From Micromonospora peucetia (lineage in GTDB: Bacteria; Actinomycetota; Actinomycetes; Mycobacteriales; Micromonosporaceae), in NCBI RefSeq assembly GCF_900091625.1, contig NZ_FMIC01000001.1, positions 32,222-96,221 on the forward strand: a DNA stretch of 64,000 nt, read 5' to 3'. The notes beneath the pieces are model-generated. The model had not been told where the DNA came from. It saw only the letters and a program-made list of their open reading frames with translations, and searched no databases. The first letter of the stretch is position 1; every line of letters begins with the position of its first letter. The translations under genes were made by a program, and so were the position numbers. Of the stretch, positions 1 through 7,748 are shown piece after piece.

Positions 1-199
1 CCGCCGCGTCGGCCTGCTGTGCCGCGCGAGCCTGCGCACGGATCTGCCGGGCCTGCTCCTCGCTGGCCCGCGCGGCGCGTTGCAGCTGCGCGATCCGGGC
101 GTCGATCAGCACCTGAGCCAGCTGGCCGGCAGCCTGAATCGCGGCGGTCATCGCCGCGGTGGCCCGCTGGTGGATCTCGGCCATCTCGTTGTCGGCCAC
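1..199 (-). CDS. Ala/Gln-rich coiled-coil protein downstream of relaxase, partial
   Basis: An open frame begins at a GTG (complement of 197-199) behind a strong GGGGAGAGG ribosome binding site and runs off the left edge. It starts 17 bp after the relaxase stop, so it is probably the third gene of the mobilization operon. The visible 66 residues are rich in Ala, Gln, Arg and Glu and predict a continuous helix or coiled coil. The function is unknown; an accessory mobilization protein is only an inference from position. Confidence 0.55.
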   Translation of the reverse strand, partial: MADNEMAEIHQRATAAMTAAIQAAGQLAQVLIDARIAQLQRAARASEEQARQIRAQARAAQQADAA

Positions 200-215
200 T
201 ACCTCTCCCCGTCCC

Positions 216-1712
216 TCATCGCTGCGTCTGCTGATCCACCGCCGGGTCGACACGGGCCCGTGCCCGTGCCGCGTCCGGCTCCTCGCGCCCGACGCGCGGG
301 CCTGGAACGTCTCGCTCGACGTGCACCGCGCCCTGCGCGAGCAGCGGCATCAGGTGCGCCGCTGCCCTGGCCGCCGCGCCGGCCGCGTGTGCCTGCTGCT
401 CGGCCGCGCGCAGCTCGGCCAATGCCACCACCAGCCGGGCCGCCTGCACGACCACGGCGAGCAGCACCGCCGCCTCACCGCCGTCGCGGGCGGGTCCGGT
501 GACCATCAGCGCGTCGGCGACCCGGCCCAGCTCGGCGGCGATCGTCGACGCCGCCGGCGCCGGTGCGCGACGCGGTGGTGCCGCCGCGCGGGCCAGTGCG
601 TCAGCCGCCCGCGTCACCGGACCCCGCCCCGATGGCTCGGTGGCCGCCGCGACCCGCGCCAGCAGGTCGGCGCTGGCGCGGGCCACCACCGGCCACTGCG
701 GCGAGCCCGGCGCGACGCCAGCCAGCCGCCCGCTGATCGCCTCCAGGGCGGCGGCCGACGACCGCCACACCGCCATCCGGTCCTCACCGCGCAGCGTCGT
801 CGATTCCGCAGAATCCGCCGTCTTCCACTGCACTGCCGGCGCTGGCGGCGCGTCGGGCCACCGCTTGCGGATCTGGGGCAGGCTCAGGTCGCCGTCCAGG
901 CTGCGCCCGGCATACCAGCGTGGCTTACCGGCACCGGTCGACCGTAGCGCCACGGCGTATCCGACCACCTGGTCCCGGTCCGTCGCCGCGGTGCGCGCAG
1001 CGACCAAGAGGCCGGCACCCTTCATTCGCGCGACCCACTCGGCTTCGCTGGTGGCGCCGGCGAGCGCGGCCCGGACCTGGCGGCGCAGCAACTCCCGGTC
1101 CGGCGCCTGGTCGACGCGCCGGGCCCGCTCGACCTCGGGCCGGGTCAGCTCCGGACGCCGGGTCGCCCCGGCCCGACCGGGTGTCCACTTGCCCAACCCG
1201 AACTCGTCCTCGATGAGGTCGGCGACCTGCTGGCTACGCCGCTTGTCCTGCCGCAGCCACACCGGCGCCCCGTCCTCGGTGGCGAGGGTGACGACCAGGT
1301 GCACGTGGTCGTTGCCGCGCGCCGACAGTCCGTGCCGCACCGCGATCCACCGGCACCCGGCCCGCTCCGCGTCGCCGGTGAAGCCCATCTCGGCCACGAA
1401 CCGGCCCGCGATGCGGCCCCACGTCGCGTCGTCGAGCTGGCCCTCGTGGGCCGGCATGCTCAGCGAGCACTGCCACACGTACTGCTTCACTCCGCGCTCG
1501 CCGGCGGCGATCTGCGGCGCGTCCAGCCGCGCCGCCAGCTCGTCCAGCGACCATCGCTCGCCGTCGCGGTCGTGCCGGCTGGGAGTCAGCAGCGCCATGT
1601 CGTCGTACCCGGCGACCAGGTGCGGGTTGACGTGTTCCTCGGCCTTCCCTGGGCCAAACAGGTACTCCAGCAGGCCCCGGACCCGGGCGCCGTAGGTGAC
1701 CTTCGGGATCAT
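216..1712 (-). CDS. relaxase / mobilization nuclease (MobA-type)
   Basis: This 498-residue protein opens with MIPKVTYGARVRGLLEYLFG, the typical start of actinobacterial relaxase/mobilization nuclease proteins. A metal-binding histidine motif lies in GNDHVHLVV near residue 133. The N-terminal third carries the nick-and-join nuclease. The C-terminal half is Ala/Arg-rich and predicted helical, as in coupling-protein contact regions of other relaxases. The enzyme should nick oriT, attach to the 5' end and pilot the strand to the TraG-like coupling protein at 10715-12496. Its ATG overlaps the MobC stop by one base (TGATG), so the two genes are translationally coupled. The family assignment is firm; the catalytic tyrosine was not pinned down. 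Confidence 0.88.
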   Translation of the reverse strand: MIPKVTYGARVRGLLEYLFGPGKAEEHVNPHLVAGYDDMALLTPSRHDRDGERWSLDELAARLDAPQIAAGERGVKQYVWQCSLSMPAHEGQLDDATWGRIAGRFVAEMGFTGDAERAGCRWIAVRHGLSARGNDHVHLVVTLATEDGAPVWLRQDKRRSQQVADLIEDEFGLGKWTPGRAGATRRPELTRPEVERARRVDQAPDRELLRRQVRAALAGATSEAEWVARMKGAGLLVAARTAATDRDQVVGYAVALRSTGAGKPRWYAGRSLDGDLSLPQIRKRWPDAPPAPAVQWKTADSAESTTLRGEDRMAVWRSSAAALEAISGRLAGVAPGSPQWPVVARASADLLARVAAATEPSGRGPVTRAADALARAAAPPRRAPAPAASTIAAELGRVADALMVTGPARDGGEAAVLLAVVVQAARLVVALAELRAAEQQAHAAGAAARAAAHLMPLLAQGAVHVERDVPGPRVGREEPDAARARARVDPAVDQQTQR

Positions 1713-2164
1713 CAGCGTCGGCCGGTTTGGGCGGCGGCGATCGCGGTGACGAGGTCGTCGACGCGGGCCGCGATCCGTGCCAGGTACGCCGCCGTGGCGG
1801 CCAGGTCCCCGGCTGGTTCCCCGGTGGAGTGCAGCCGCGCTACCGCCTGGTTGAGGTTGGTCGCCGCGCCCCGCACCTGCCGGTGCACCCCCATCAGCTC
1901 GACCAGCAACGGGCCCGTCTCCCCGCCCCCGCCCAGGCCCGTTGGGGCGGGCACGAGCGGCGCCGAACCGGCCTCCGCCAGGTACGCCGAGGTGGCCATC
2001 CGGGCCGCCGCCGCATTCGCCTCGACCGCCGCCCGCTCCGCCTCGGACAGCCGCACGGTCACCCGGTGCACGCGCGGATCATCGTCGTTGTGGGCACGTC
2101 TCCGGCGCTCGCTGGCACCGAACCGGACCACACCGACCTGCGGCGACTCAGCCACGTCGACCAC
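1712..2164 (-). CDS. MobC-like relaxosome accessory protein
   Basis: This is a 150-residue protein. Residues about 33-62 read like a ribbon-helix-helix DNA-binding element (RVTVRLSEAERAAVEANAAA). A C-terminal LNQAVARLH-type segment follows, which is typical of MobC relaxosome proteins. MobC proteins bind oriT and help the relaxase open the nic region. It is the first gene of the minus-strand mobilization operon and overlaps the relaxase start. Upstream, at 2223-2312, lie palindromes that could be its binding sites. Confidence 0.8.
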   Translation of the reverse strand: MVDVAESPQVGVVRFGASERRRRAHNDDDPRVHRVTVRLSEAERAAVEANAAAARMATSAYLAEAGSAPLVPAPTGLGGGGETGPLLVELMGVHRQVRGAATNLNQAVARLHSTGEPAGDLAATAAYLARIAARVDDLVTAIAAAQTGRR

Positions 2165-2222
2165 CCTCCCGGCGGGCCGACGCCGCCCTGATCTGCCCGG
2201 CCGCTACGCGGCCCGTCTGACC

Positions 2223-2312
2223 AAAAGTCAGACTTTTATTCCAACTTGCTCCGGCAGCGCTGGTGGATCGCGCGTGCGCGATCTGGCCGTGTGGTCGCGC
2301 ACGCGAGCACAC
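2223..2312. promoter_or_regulatory. candidate oriT / mobC control region with three inverted repeats
   Basis: The 406-bp intergenic region (2165-2570) between the leftward mob operon and the rightward 2571 gene contains three closely spaced dyads. They are AAAAGTCAGACTTTT (2223-2237), GATCGCGCGTGCGCGATC (2266-2283), and an imperfect 11-bp stem around TCGCGCACGCGA (2289-2312). Location next to mobC and relaxase plus stacked inverted repeats is the usual architecture of oriT. The nic site cannot be read from sequence alone. The rest of the gap, 2313-2570, shows no gene. Confidence 0.45.
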
Positions 2313-2570
2313 CTGGCGGCGCGCACCACGAGACGGCCTTGTGGTGACCCGACGCGGCCGGTCGCCAGCGTCCGCCGTCGTCGACGCGGCGCGGCGCTGT
2401 GCGACGTGCCGGTGGCACGTCCGTGCTCCTGGTCGACGTCCTCGTCGAGCGCTGCCGGCGTCTCCGGCGGTCACCAGCGGTGCCACAAGGTCGGGCCCAC
2501 GTGGATCGATCTTGACCGCTAGGCTCGGCGTCCACAGCCACCAGACCGGAGCATCCAGGGGGAGGATCCC

Positions 2571-2909
2571 ATGGCCGACCAGTCCGCCAAGGCCATCCGT
2601 ACCGAGACCGAGAAGGCCGCGCTGCAACTGCTGCGCGAGCGCGCGGCCCTGGTCGGCGAGGCCGCTACCGCCCGGCACGACCGCGACCAGCTCGTCGACG
2701 CGCTGCGCGAGGCCAACGCCCGATACGCTGCCCGATACGCCGACGCCGTCGCCGGCGGCTGGAGCGCCGAGGAACTGGCCAAGCTCGGCCTGGACGCGCC
2801 GGAGTCGTCGACCACGTCCAGGCGACGCCGCGCACCCCGGCAGGCGCAGCCCGCGCAGGGTCAGCCGGACGAGCTGGTGGCGCCGGCCGAGGTCCCGGCG
2901 CAGACGTAA
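2571..2909 (+). CDS. small coiled-coil protein of the conjugation region
   Basis: A 112-residue protein starts at ATG behind GGGGGAGG. Residues 1-65 are a charged helix rich in Ala, Glu and Arg and predict a coiled coil. The tail is Pro/Gln/Arg-rich and probably disordered. It resembles the small proteins of unknown function often encoded beside actinobacterial mob genes, but I do not recognise a family. It is followed by a strong bidirectional terminator and faces the hydrolase gene. Confidence 0.65.
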   Translation: MADQSAKAIRTETEKAALQLLRERAALVGEAATARHDRDQLVDALREANARYAARYADAVAGGWSAEELAKLGLDAPESSTTSRRRRAPRQAQPAQGQPDELVAPAEVPAQT

Positions 2910-2927
2910 CGGCCACGCCCACGTCAC

Positions 2928-2967
2928 GATGACGGCCTCTCCAGCTTCGGCGGGGGAGGCCGTCATC
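2928..2967. terminator. bidirectional hairpin terminator
   Basis: A near-perfect stem starts GATGACGGCCTC and ends GAGGCCGTCATC, with a short loop. It lies between the convergent genes 2571-2909 and 2981-4120, so it would terminate both. No long T-run follows, which is usual in actinobacteria. Confidence 0.8.
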
Positions 2968-2980
2968 TTGTGGGCGCCGG

Positions 2981-4120
2981 TCACGACCTGGTCCCGAGCG
3001 GCACGCCGCGGGCCCGCATCCAGGCTTCCGGGTCGACCGCGTTGCTGCTGTTGGCGTTATACGGACCAGGACGCACGTCGACGTGCACCTCGAAGTGCAG
3101 GTGCGGCCCGGAGCTACCGCCGCTGTTACCGACGTGTCCGATGACCGCTCCGGCCGCGACGCGCTGACCGATGGACACCTCGGGCGGCTCGATCATGTGG
3201 CAGTAGCGGGTCACGACGTTGCCGGCGTGGCGGATGTCGACGTACCAGCCGCAACCGCGCGCGCCGGTGTGCCCGTCGCGGTTGCAGGTGGTGTGCCAGT
3301 CGCACTTGACCTGCTCCACGACCCCGGCCGACGCGGCGCGGATCGGGTCACCCCGCACGTCTGAGGTCGACATGTCGACGCCGGCGTGCAGGCGGCCGTT
3401 GCGTTGCCCGAACGGGCTGGTGACCATCGCCCGTAGCGGCTGCACCCAACCGCCCGGGCCGACCGGGACCGGGCCCAGGTCGTCAACGCCGCACGGGGCC
3501 GTCGGCGCACCACCGCCGATGTCGTCGATGCTCGGCAGACCGAGCACCCGCGCGGCAAGCTGCTCCGCGTCAGGCTCCCACTTCTGGTACGCCTCCGGCA
3601 GGCCCGAACGCTGCACCGCCTGCGCGGCATCGGTCAGCCGCATCCGCTGCCACCCGTCGACACGCACCAGCGCCTCGTAGAACTTCCCGGCCGCGTAGCT
3701 GGGCGTCATCCGCTCCCGCACACTGCCCCACCCCGGACGCTGCTGGAACAGCCCGACCGAGTCGTGATCACGGCCCACACCCTCGTGCGGCAGCGACAGC
3801 GACTCAGGCACCGTCGCGTTGGCCAAGTTGCGCAGGGTGGACTCCTGCATCGCGGTGGCCAGCGCAATGACGTACCCACGGGGCGGCACCTGACGCTGGC
3901 GTCCAACCGCCACGATCGTCGCCGCGTGCGTGCTCTGGGCACTGTCCCACCTGCCACCGCCCGGCACCGGTGAGGCACCAGGTAGCGACGGCACCTCGCA
4001 CGCCGCCGCCTCAGCCTGCGCCAGGCCGAACAACATCAACGGCAGGCCCACCGTCCCGCCGCACACCAGCATGACCACGGCGGCCACCGCCACGATCAAC
4101 GCGACCGGTCGCCGCGTCAC
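2981..4120 (-). CDS. bifunctional peptidoglycan hydrolase: lysozyme-like domain plus M23 peptidase (VirB1-like)
   Basis: This 379-residue exported protein has a single N-terminal membrane segment (residues about 7-33). Residues about 60-190 look like a lysozyme/transglycosylase-like domain (ALATAMQESTL, SVGLFQQRP). Residues about 235-375 are an M23 metallopeptidase. The zinc ligands are visible in HAGVD and HLHFE. Such two-domain hydrolases open peptidoglycan for type IV secretion channels in Gram-positive conjugative elements. Its ATG overlaps the stop of the upstream lipoprotein gene by four bases, so the two are coupled. Confidence 0.87.
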   Translation of the reverse strand: MTRRPVALIVAVAAVVMLVCGGTVGLPLMLFGLAQAEAAACEVPSLPGASPVPGGGRWDSAQSTHAATIVAVGRQRQVPPRGYVIALATAMQESTLRNLANATVPESLSLPHEGVGRDHDSVGLFQQRPGWGSVRERMTPSYAAGKFYEALVRVDGWQRMRLTDAAQAVQRSGLPEAYQKWEPDAEQLAARVLGLPSIDDIGGGAPTAPCGVDDLGPVPVGPGGWVQPLRAMVTSPFGQRNGRLHAGVDMSTSDVRGDPIRAASAGVVEQVKCDWHTTCNRDGHTGARGCGWYVDIRHAGNVVTRYCHMIEPPEVSIGQRVAAGAVIGHVGNSGGSSGPHLHFEVHVDVRPGPYNANSSNAVDPEAWMRARGVPLGTRS

Positions 4121-4683
4121 CGAACCGCCCGAACGAAGTCGTTACCGATGACCACCCAACGCCCGGCCACGGCGGCGAGGGTGACGGTCAACGTGCCGGC
4201 ATCGGTGGGCACCTCGTACACCGCCGCCCCGTTCTTCGGCGGCTGCTTCGCCGCCGGGCGGCCCGTCACCTGGGTCGCCGGAACCTGCGCCGGGTCAACG
4301 GTACGCAGCGCATGGGCAAAGCCGTCCTCGCAGTGCGGCGCGACCCGCTTCCACCACACATCCGCCGGCAGATCCGAACGTGCCCATGCCACCGCGAACG
4401 CCTCCACCACCCTCGGCGCCTGAGCGGCCGGCGGCAGCGCGGCCGGCGCCTGCTCGTCGCCGTGGTCGTCGCTGCCCGGTGCCTCACGGGACGACGTCGG
4501 CGACACCTCGACCGCGCTGACGGTCGGATACACCGGGCCGCTGACATCCGGTGCCGGTGTGCCCGGCCCTGCCGCCGTGCCGCACCCCGTCAACGCCACC
4601 GCCGCACCCACAGCAGCCAACGCCGCCCGAACCTGCCATCCACCGTCTGTGATGCGCGCGGATGTGGCTGCTCTGCGTGCCAT
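4117..4683 (-). CDS. putative lipoprotein of the conjugation region
   Basis: I chose the ATG at 4683, giving 188 residues, because GGGGGAGG sits just upstream; an in-frame ATG at 4707 lacks this. A hydrophobic stretch ends in the lipobox ALTGC, followed by a Pro/Ser-rich linker. The C-terminal domain of about 100 residues, with a single-strand-rich end (GRWVVIGNDFV), could be an NTF2-like fold. It probably sits outside the membrane next to the transfer channel and is co-translated with the peptidoglycan hydrolase. Its precise role is unknown. Confidence 0.65.
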   Translation of the reverse strand: MARRAATSARITDGGWQVRAALAAVGAAVALTGCGTAAGPGTPAPDVSGPVYPTVSAVEVSPTSSREAPGSDDHGDEQAPAALPPAAQAPRVVEAFAVAWARSDLPADVWWKRVAPHCEDGFAHALRTVDPAQVPATQVTGRPAAKQPPKNGAAVYEVPTDAGTLTVTLAAVAGRWVVIGNDFVRAVR

Positions 4684-4810
4684 ATGACGCCTCCCCCGTA
4701 CTTTCATTCGCGTCCTTGTCGCGGCAGAGCAATCACCATAGATCCATTGAGAAACGCGGTGCTACTGTCGGCTACTCGTCGGTGACCTTGTTACACGGGG
4801 GAGGCATCAG

Positions 4811-4849
4811 ATGGCGGGGAGCATCTGCGCGCGGCGGGAACGCCGGTGA
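4811..4849 (+). CDS. 12-codon leader peptide overlapping the DUF6668 start
   Basis: An ATG with an excellent site (GGGGGAGG, spacing 6) opens a 12-codon frame beginning MAGSIC. Its TGA at 4847-4849 overlaps the GTG start of the next gene (GTGA). The downstream GTG has no Shine-Dalgarno of its own, so translation of the leader probably delivers ribosomes to it. This could be a simple coupling device or a regulatory peptide. No experimental family is known to me. Confidence 0.45.
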   Translation: MAGSICARRERR

Positions 4850-5391
4850 AGGCAACGACTGTTACCGCGCACCGCACGCGCCTTGGGAGCGCACCCCACC
4901 TTCCGTCCTCGGCGATTCCGGAGAATGTCCTCCTGAGTGGATGGCCGCCGATCTGGTGGGTCGGATGCCACGGTGGAGCGGGCACGAGCACCCTGGCGCG
5001 GCTGGCCGGCTTCGGAGTCGACTTCGGTCGGACGTGGCCGCTGACGACGCCGGCGATGCCGCCCGCCCAGGTGGTGCTGGTGTGCCGCCTGTCCGCCCAC
5101 GGCACCTGGGCGGCCACCGGAGCAATCGAGCAATGGCGTCGCCGCGCCGGCATATCCGGCACAACCACCGTGCTCGGCGTGGTCGCCGTCGCGGCCTCCC
5201 CACGGCGCCCCCCACGCATCGCCACCGAACGACTACACCTGCTCGGCGGCTGGGCGCCGCAGGTGTGGCGCGTCGGCTGGATCGACGCCCTCCTGGCCGC
5301 CGACGACCCCCGCGACGTCGGCACACCCCCCGACGTCGAAACACTCCGCCACGCCCTCGCACAAAAGATCAACACGAAAGTGAACCGATGA
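4846..5391 (+). CDS. DUF6668-like P-loop protein of actinobacterial conjugative elements
   Basis: This is a 181-residue protein with a ParA/CobQ-like nucleotide-binding start (GCHGGAGTSTLARL near residues 40-53), followed by a Rossmann-like sequence. It matches my memory of DUF6668 proteins, which are conserved at the head of actinobacterial conjugation operons. Its role is unknown; regulation or assembly of the secretion apparatus is an inference from position. The start is the GTG overlapping the leader stop. The end overlaps the next ATG (ATGA). Confidence 0.7.
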   Translation: MKATTVTAHRTRLGSAPHLPSSAIPENVLLSGWPPIWWVGCHGGAGTSTLARLAGFGVDFGRTWPLTTPAMPPAQVVLVCRLSAHGTWAATGAIEQWRRRAGISGTTTVLGVVAVAASPRRPPRIATERLHLLGGWAPQVWRVGWIDALLAADDPRDVGTPPDVETLRHALAQKINTKVNR

Positions 5392-5702
5392 CGCTCGCAG
5401 ACCTACCCGCTCGCATCGGGCTGTACCTGGCAGCCCCCACCCCTCCCCCCGGTGGGGTCCCGAACCCAGGCGGCGGCGTGGCACCCCCCGGAGTGGTGCA
5501 GAGCAACGTGCTAGAGATCCTCCAGTGGATCGCGTGGCTCGCCACCGCCGCGTGCGTCGGAGGGATCATCTACAGCGCCGCGAAGATGGCCATCGCGCAC
5601 CGCCGCGGTGACGACACCAACGTCGCCCAACTCGGCTGGGTGTTCGCCGCCTGCATCCTGATCGGCAGCGCATCCACCATCGTCGGCGCCCTGATCGTCT
5701 AG
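5388..5702 (+). CDS. small two-TM membrane protein, VirB2/TrbC-like
   Basis: This is a 104-residue protein. A Pro/Gly-rich N-terminus is followed by two hydrophobic helices (about residues 41-63 and 81-103) separated by a short basic loop. Size, topology and position directly before a VirB8-like and a VirB6-like gene match the pilin-type subunit of type IV secretion systems. There is no classical cleaved signal. The start ATG overlaps the DUF6668 stop. Sequence identity with known pilins is not claimed. Confidence 0.6.
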   Translation: MTLADLPARIGLYLAAPTPPPGGVPNPGGGVAPPGVVQSNVLEILQWIAWLATAACVGGIIYSAAKMAIAHRRGDDTNVAQLGWVFAACILIGSASTIVGALIV

Positions 5703-5718
5703 CTCGGGGAGGCCCCTC

Positions 5719-6459
5719 ATGTCACAGCCTGACTTCACCCAGCGACCGCCATGGACGCGGCCCGGATTCATCGCCGCCGCCGTGCTGGTGGTGCTTATCC
5801 TCGCGGCGGGTCTGCTGGTCGCACTGCTACCCAAGGGTGACGACGACAGGGGCGGCGGCGGTACGACCACCGGCACGCCGACGACAGCGCCCGCTCCGGC
5901 CGACAGCAGTACCGAACAGGAGCTGCCCACGGCCGTACCGACGTCTCCACCGGCCGACGTGCGCTGGGAACTCGTCGGCGCGTCCGCCGTGCCGGTCAGC
6001 GCCACCGCAGGTCCGAAGCGGATCACCGAGACCACCGCGTCTGGGTACGCCCACACCCCGGAAGGTGCTCTAGTCGCTGCCGCCCAGCTCATGACCAGAG
6101 CCAGCCACACCCTCGGGCCCGCCTACTGGCAGCCCACCATCGAAAGCCAATTCGTACCGAGCGCCGACCGAGACCGCCTCGTCGCCGAGTACCGCGCCAG
6201 TGACAGTGGCCCCGCCGACCCTGGCTCGCTGAGCCAGATCGCCGGCTTCACCTACCAGTCCTACACGCCGGACACCGCCGTCATTGGGCTGGTGCTGCGC
6301 GCACCGTCGGCCGGCACCCCCCGCTACCACGTGCTGTCGCTGACGCTGCTCTGGCGTGACGGCGACTGGCGCATGCAAGCCCCGCCCGGCGGGGCGTGGG
6401 TCTCCATCAACCGCGTCACCAGTGACCTCGCCGGGGTCGTCGAGTGGGGGCCGCGGTAG
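5719..6459 (+). CDS. conjugal transfer protein, VirB8/TcpC-like
   Basis: This 246-residue protein has a short cytoplasmic N-terminus and one membrane helix (about residues 18-38). A Thr/Pro/Ala-rich linker follows, then an extracytoplasmic domain of about 150 residues. The layout is that of the single-pass VirB8/TcpC channel scaffold. The external part contains a W-x-DGDW element typical of NTF2-like folds. AGGCCCCTC is upstream of the ATG, and the TAG shares its last base with the next gene's GTG. Confidence 0.6.
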   Translation: MSQPDFTQRPPWTRPGFIAAAVLVVLILAAGLLVALLPKGDDDRGGGGTTTGTPTTAPAPADSSTEQELPTAVPTSPPADVRWELVGASAVPVSATAGPKRITETTASGYAHTPEGALVAAAQLMTRASHTLGPAYWQPTIESQFVPSADRDRLVAEYRASDSGPADPGSLSQIAGFTYQSYTPDTAVIGLVLRAPSAGTPRYHVLSLTLLWRDGDWRMQAPPGGAWVSINRVTSDLAGVVEWGPR

Positions 6460-7748
6460 TGCCGGACGACTGCCCCATCGTCAACCCCGTCTGCGTCCCA
6501 GGTCACGTCCTCGACACCACCGCCGGCCGGTTCCTCGACGAACTGTCCGAGCAGGCATCCGAGGCCGCTGCGGAGATGCTCAAGGCCTTGGTCGCCGGCT
6601 GGTTGTCCATCCCTACGCCCAAGGTTTCCCAGGGCTCCTGCCACACCGACGCATCCGGGAAGCTCGTCTGCGACGGCACCGTCGACTACCTGAGCGCCTA
6701 CACCAACTGGGCGGTAGCCGCGCTCGCGGTGGGCGCGGTGCTCGTCGGGGCGATCCGGCTCGCCTGGGAACGCAACGGCCGCGACGCTGGCACCCTGACC
6801 AAGGGCCTGGTGACCATGGTCGTGCTCGCCGGCGCTGGCGTGCCCGCCGTGCAACTGCTGATCGGCATCGGCGACGCCTACTCCGACTGGATCCTCCAGG
6901 CCTCCGCCGACGGTGACCTCGGTGCCCGGCTGCGTGCCTTCGCGCCAGCCGCCGCCACCAATGGGCTATCCGCGCTGATGGTGATCGGCATCTCGATCAT
7001 GATGTTCCTGGCCACCATGGTGCAGTTGCTGCTGCTGCTGGCCCGGGGCGCCGGCTTGGTGCTGCTGGCCGGGCTGCTCCCGCTGGCTGCCGCGTCGGGC
7101 ATCGCCGGGTCCGGCCGTGCGATCCGGGACCGGTACCTGACGTGGCTGCTCGCCCTGGTGCTCTACAAGCCTGCGGCGGCCACGATCTACGCGGCGGTCT
7201 TCTGGATGCTCGGCAAGGCCCAGGACCTCACGACGCTGCTCACCGGCCTGGTGATGTTCTGCATGGCCATCGTGGCGTTGCCTGCCCTCATGCGGCTGAT
7301 CGCCCCGGCGGTGTCGGTGCTGTCCTCCGGCGGCTCCGGGAGTGCGGCGATGGCAGCGACCTCCGCAGCCGGACAGATCGCCTCGGGTGCGATCCGGCTC
7401 AACGCCAGTAGCGGTGCAAGCGGCGGCGGGCCCGGGGCGCGCTCCGGTGGCAGTGACCCCGGCAGGCCCGGCGGTGCCACCCCGTCTGCCCCGATGCCAG
7501 CGCCCCGCCCCTCCGGTGAAGGCGCGAGGACCGGCACGGCGGCCCCGGTGCCGGCAGGGTCCGGGAGTTCGACGGCCACGACAGCCCAGACGGCAGCCAG
7601 CACGGCGCAGACGACGGGTGCGGCAGGAGCCGCCACGTCGGCGGCCGGACCGGCCGGGCTCGCGGTCACAACAGCACAGGCGGGGCCCGGCACCGTGCGC
7701 AAGGTCGGCGGGACGGCGTCCGGAGCGGTTGGCGGTGAGGGCGCATGA
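6459..7748 (+). CDS. polytopic conjugation membrane protein, VirB6/TrbL-like
   Basis: The start is taken as the GTG at 6459, which shares a base with the previous TAG, giving 429 residues. A Cys-containing extracellular N-terminus precedes at least five or six hydrophobic segments between residues about 75 and 285. A long Ala/Gly/Pro/Thr-rich tail (about 290-429) is probably disordered. This architecture is that of the VirB6/TrbL channel core. The stop overlaps the SCO6880 gene start. Confidence 0.7.
   Translation: MPDDCPIVNPVCVPGHVLDTTAGRFLDELSEQASEAAAEMLKALVAGWLSIPTPKVSQGSCHTDASGKLVCDGTVDYLSAYTNWAVAALAVGAVLVGAIRLAWERNGRDAGTLTKGLVTMVVLAGAGVPAVQLLIGIGDAYSDWILQASADGDLGARLRAFAPAAATNGLSALMVIGISIMMFLATMVQLLLLLARGAGLVLLAGLLPLAAASGIAGSGRAIRDRYLTWLLALVLYKPAAATIYAAVFWMLGKAQDLTTLLTGLVMFCMAIVALPALMRLIAPAVSVLSSGGSGSAAMAATSAAGQIASGAIRLNASSGASGGGPGARSGGSDPGRPGGATPSAPMPAPRPSGEGARTGTAAPVPAGSGSSTATTAQTAASTAQTTGAAGAATSAAGPAGLAVTTAQAGPGTVRKVGGTASGAVGGEGA

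Noticed and set aside
216..947. Plus-strand frames opposite the relaxase gene
   Set aside because: The minus strand carries the recognisable relaxase; the others have no motif and unnatural Arg/Pro content.
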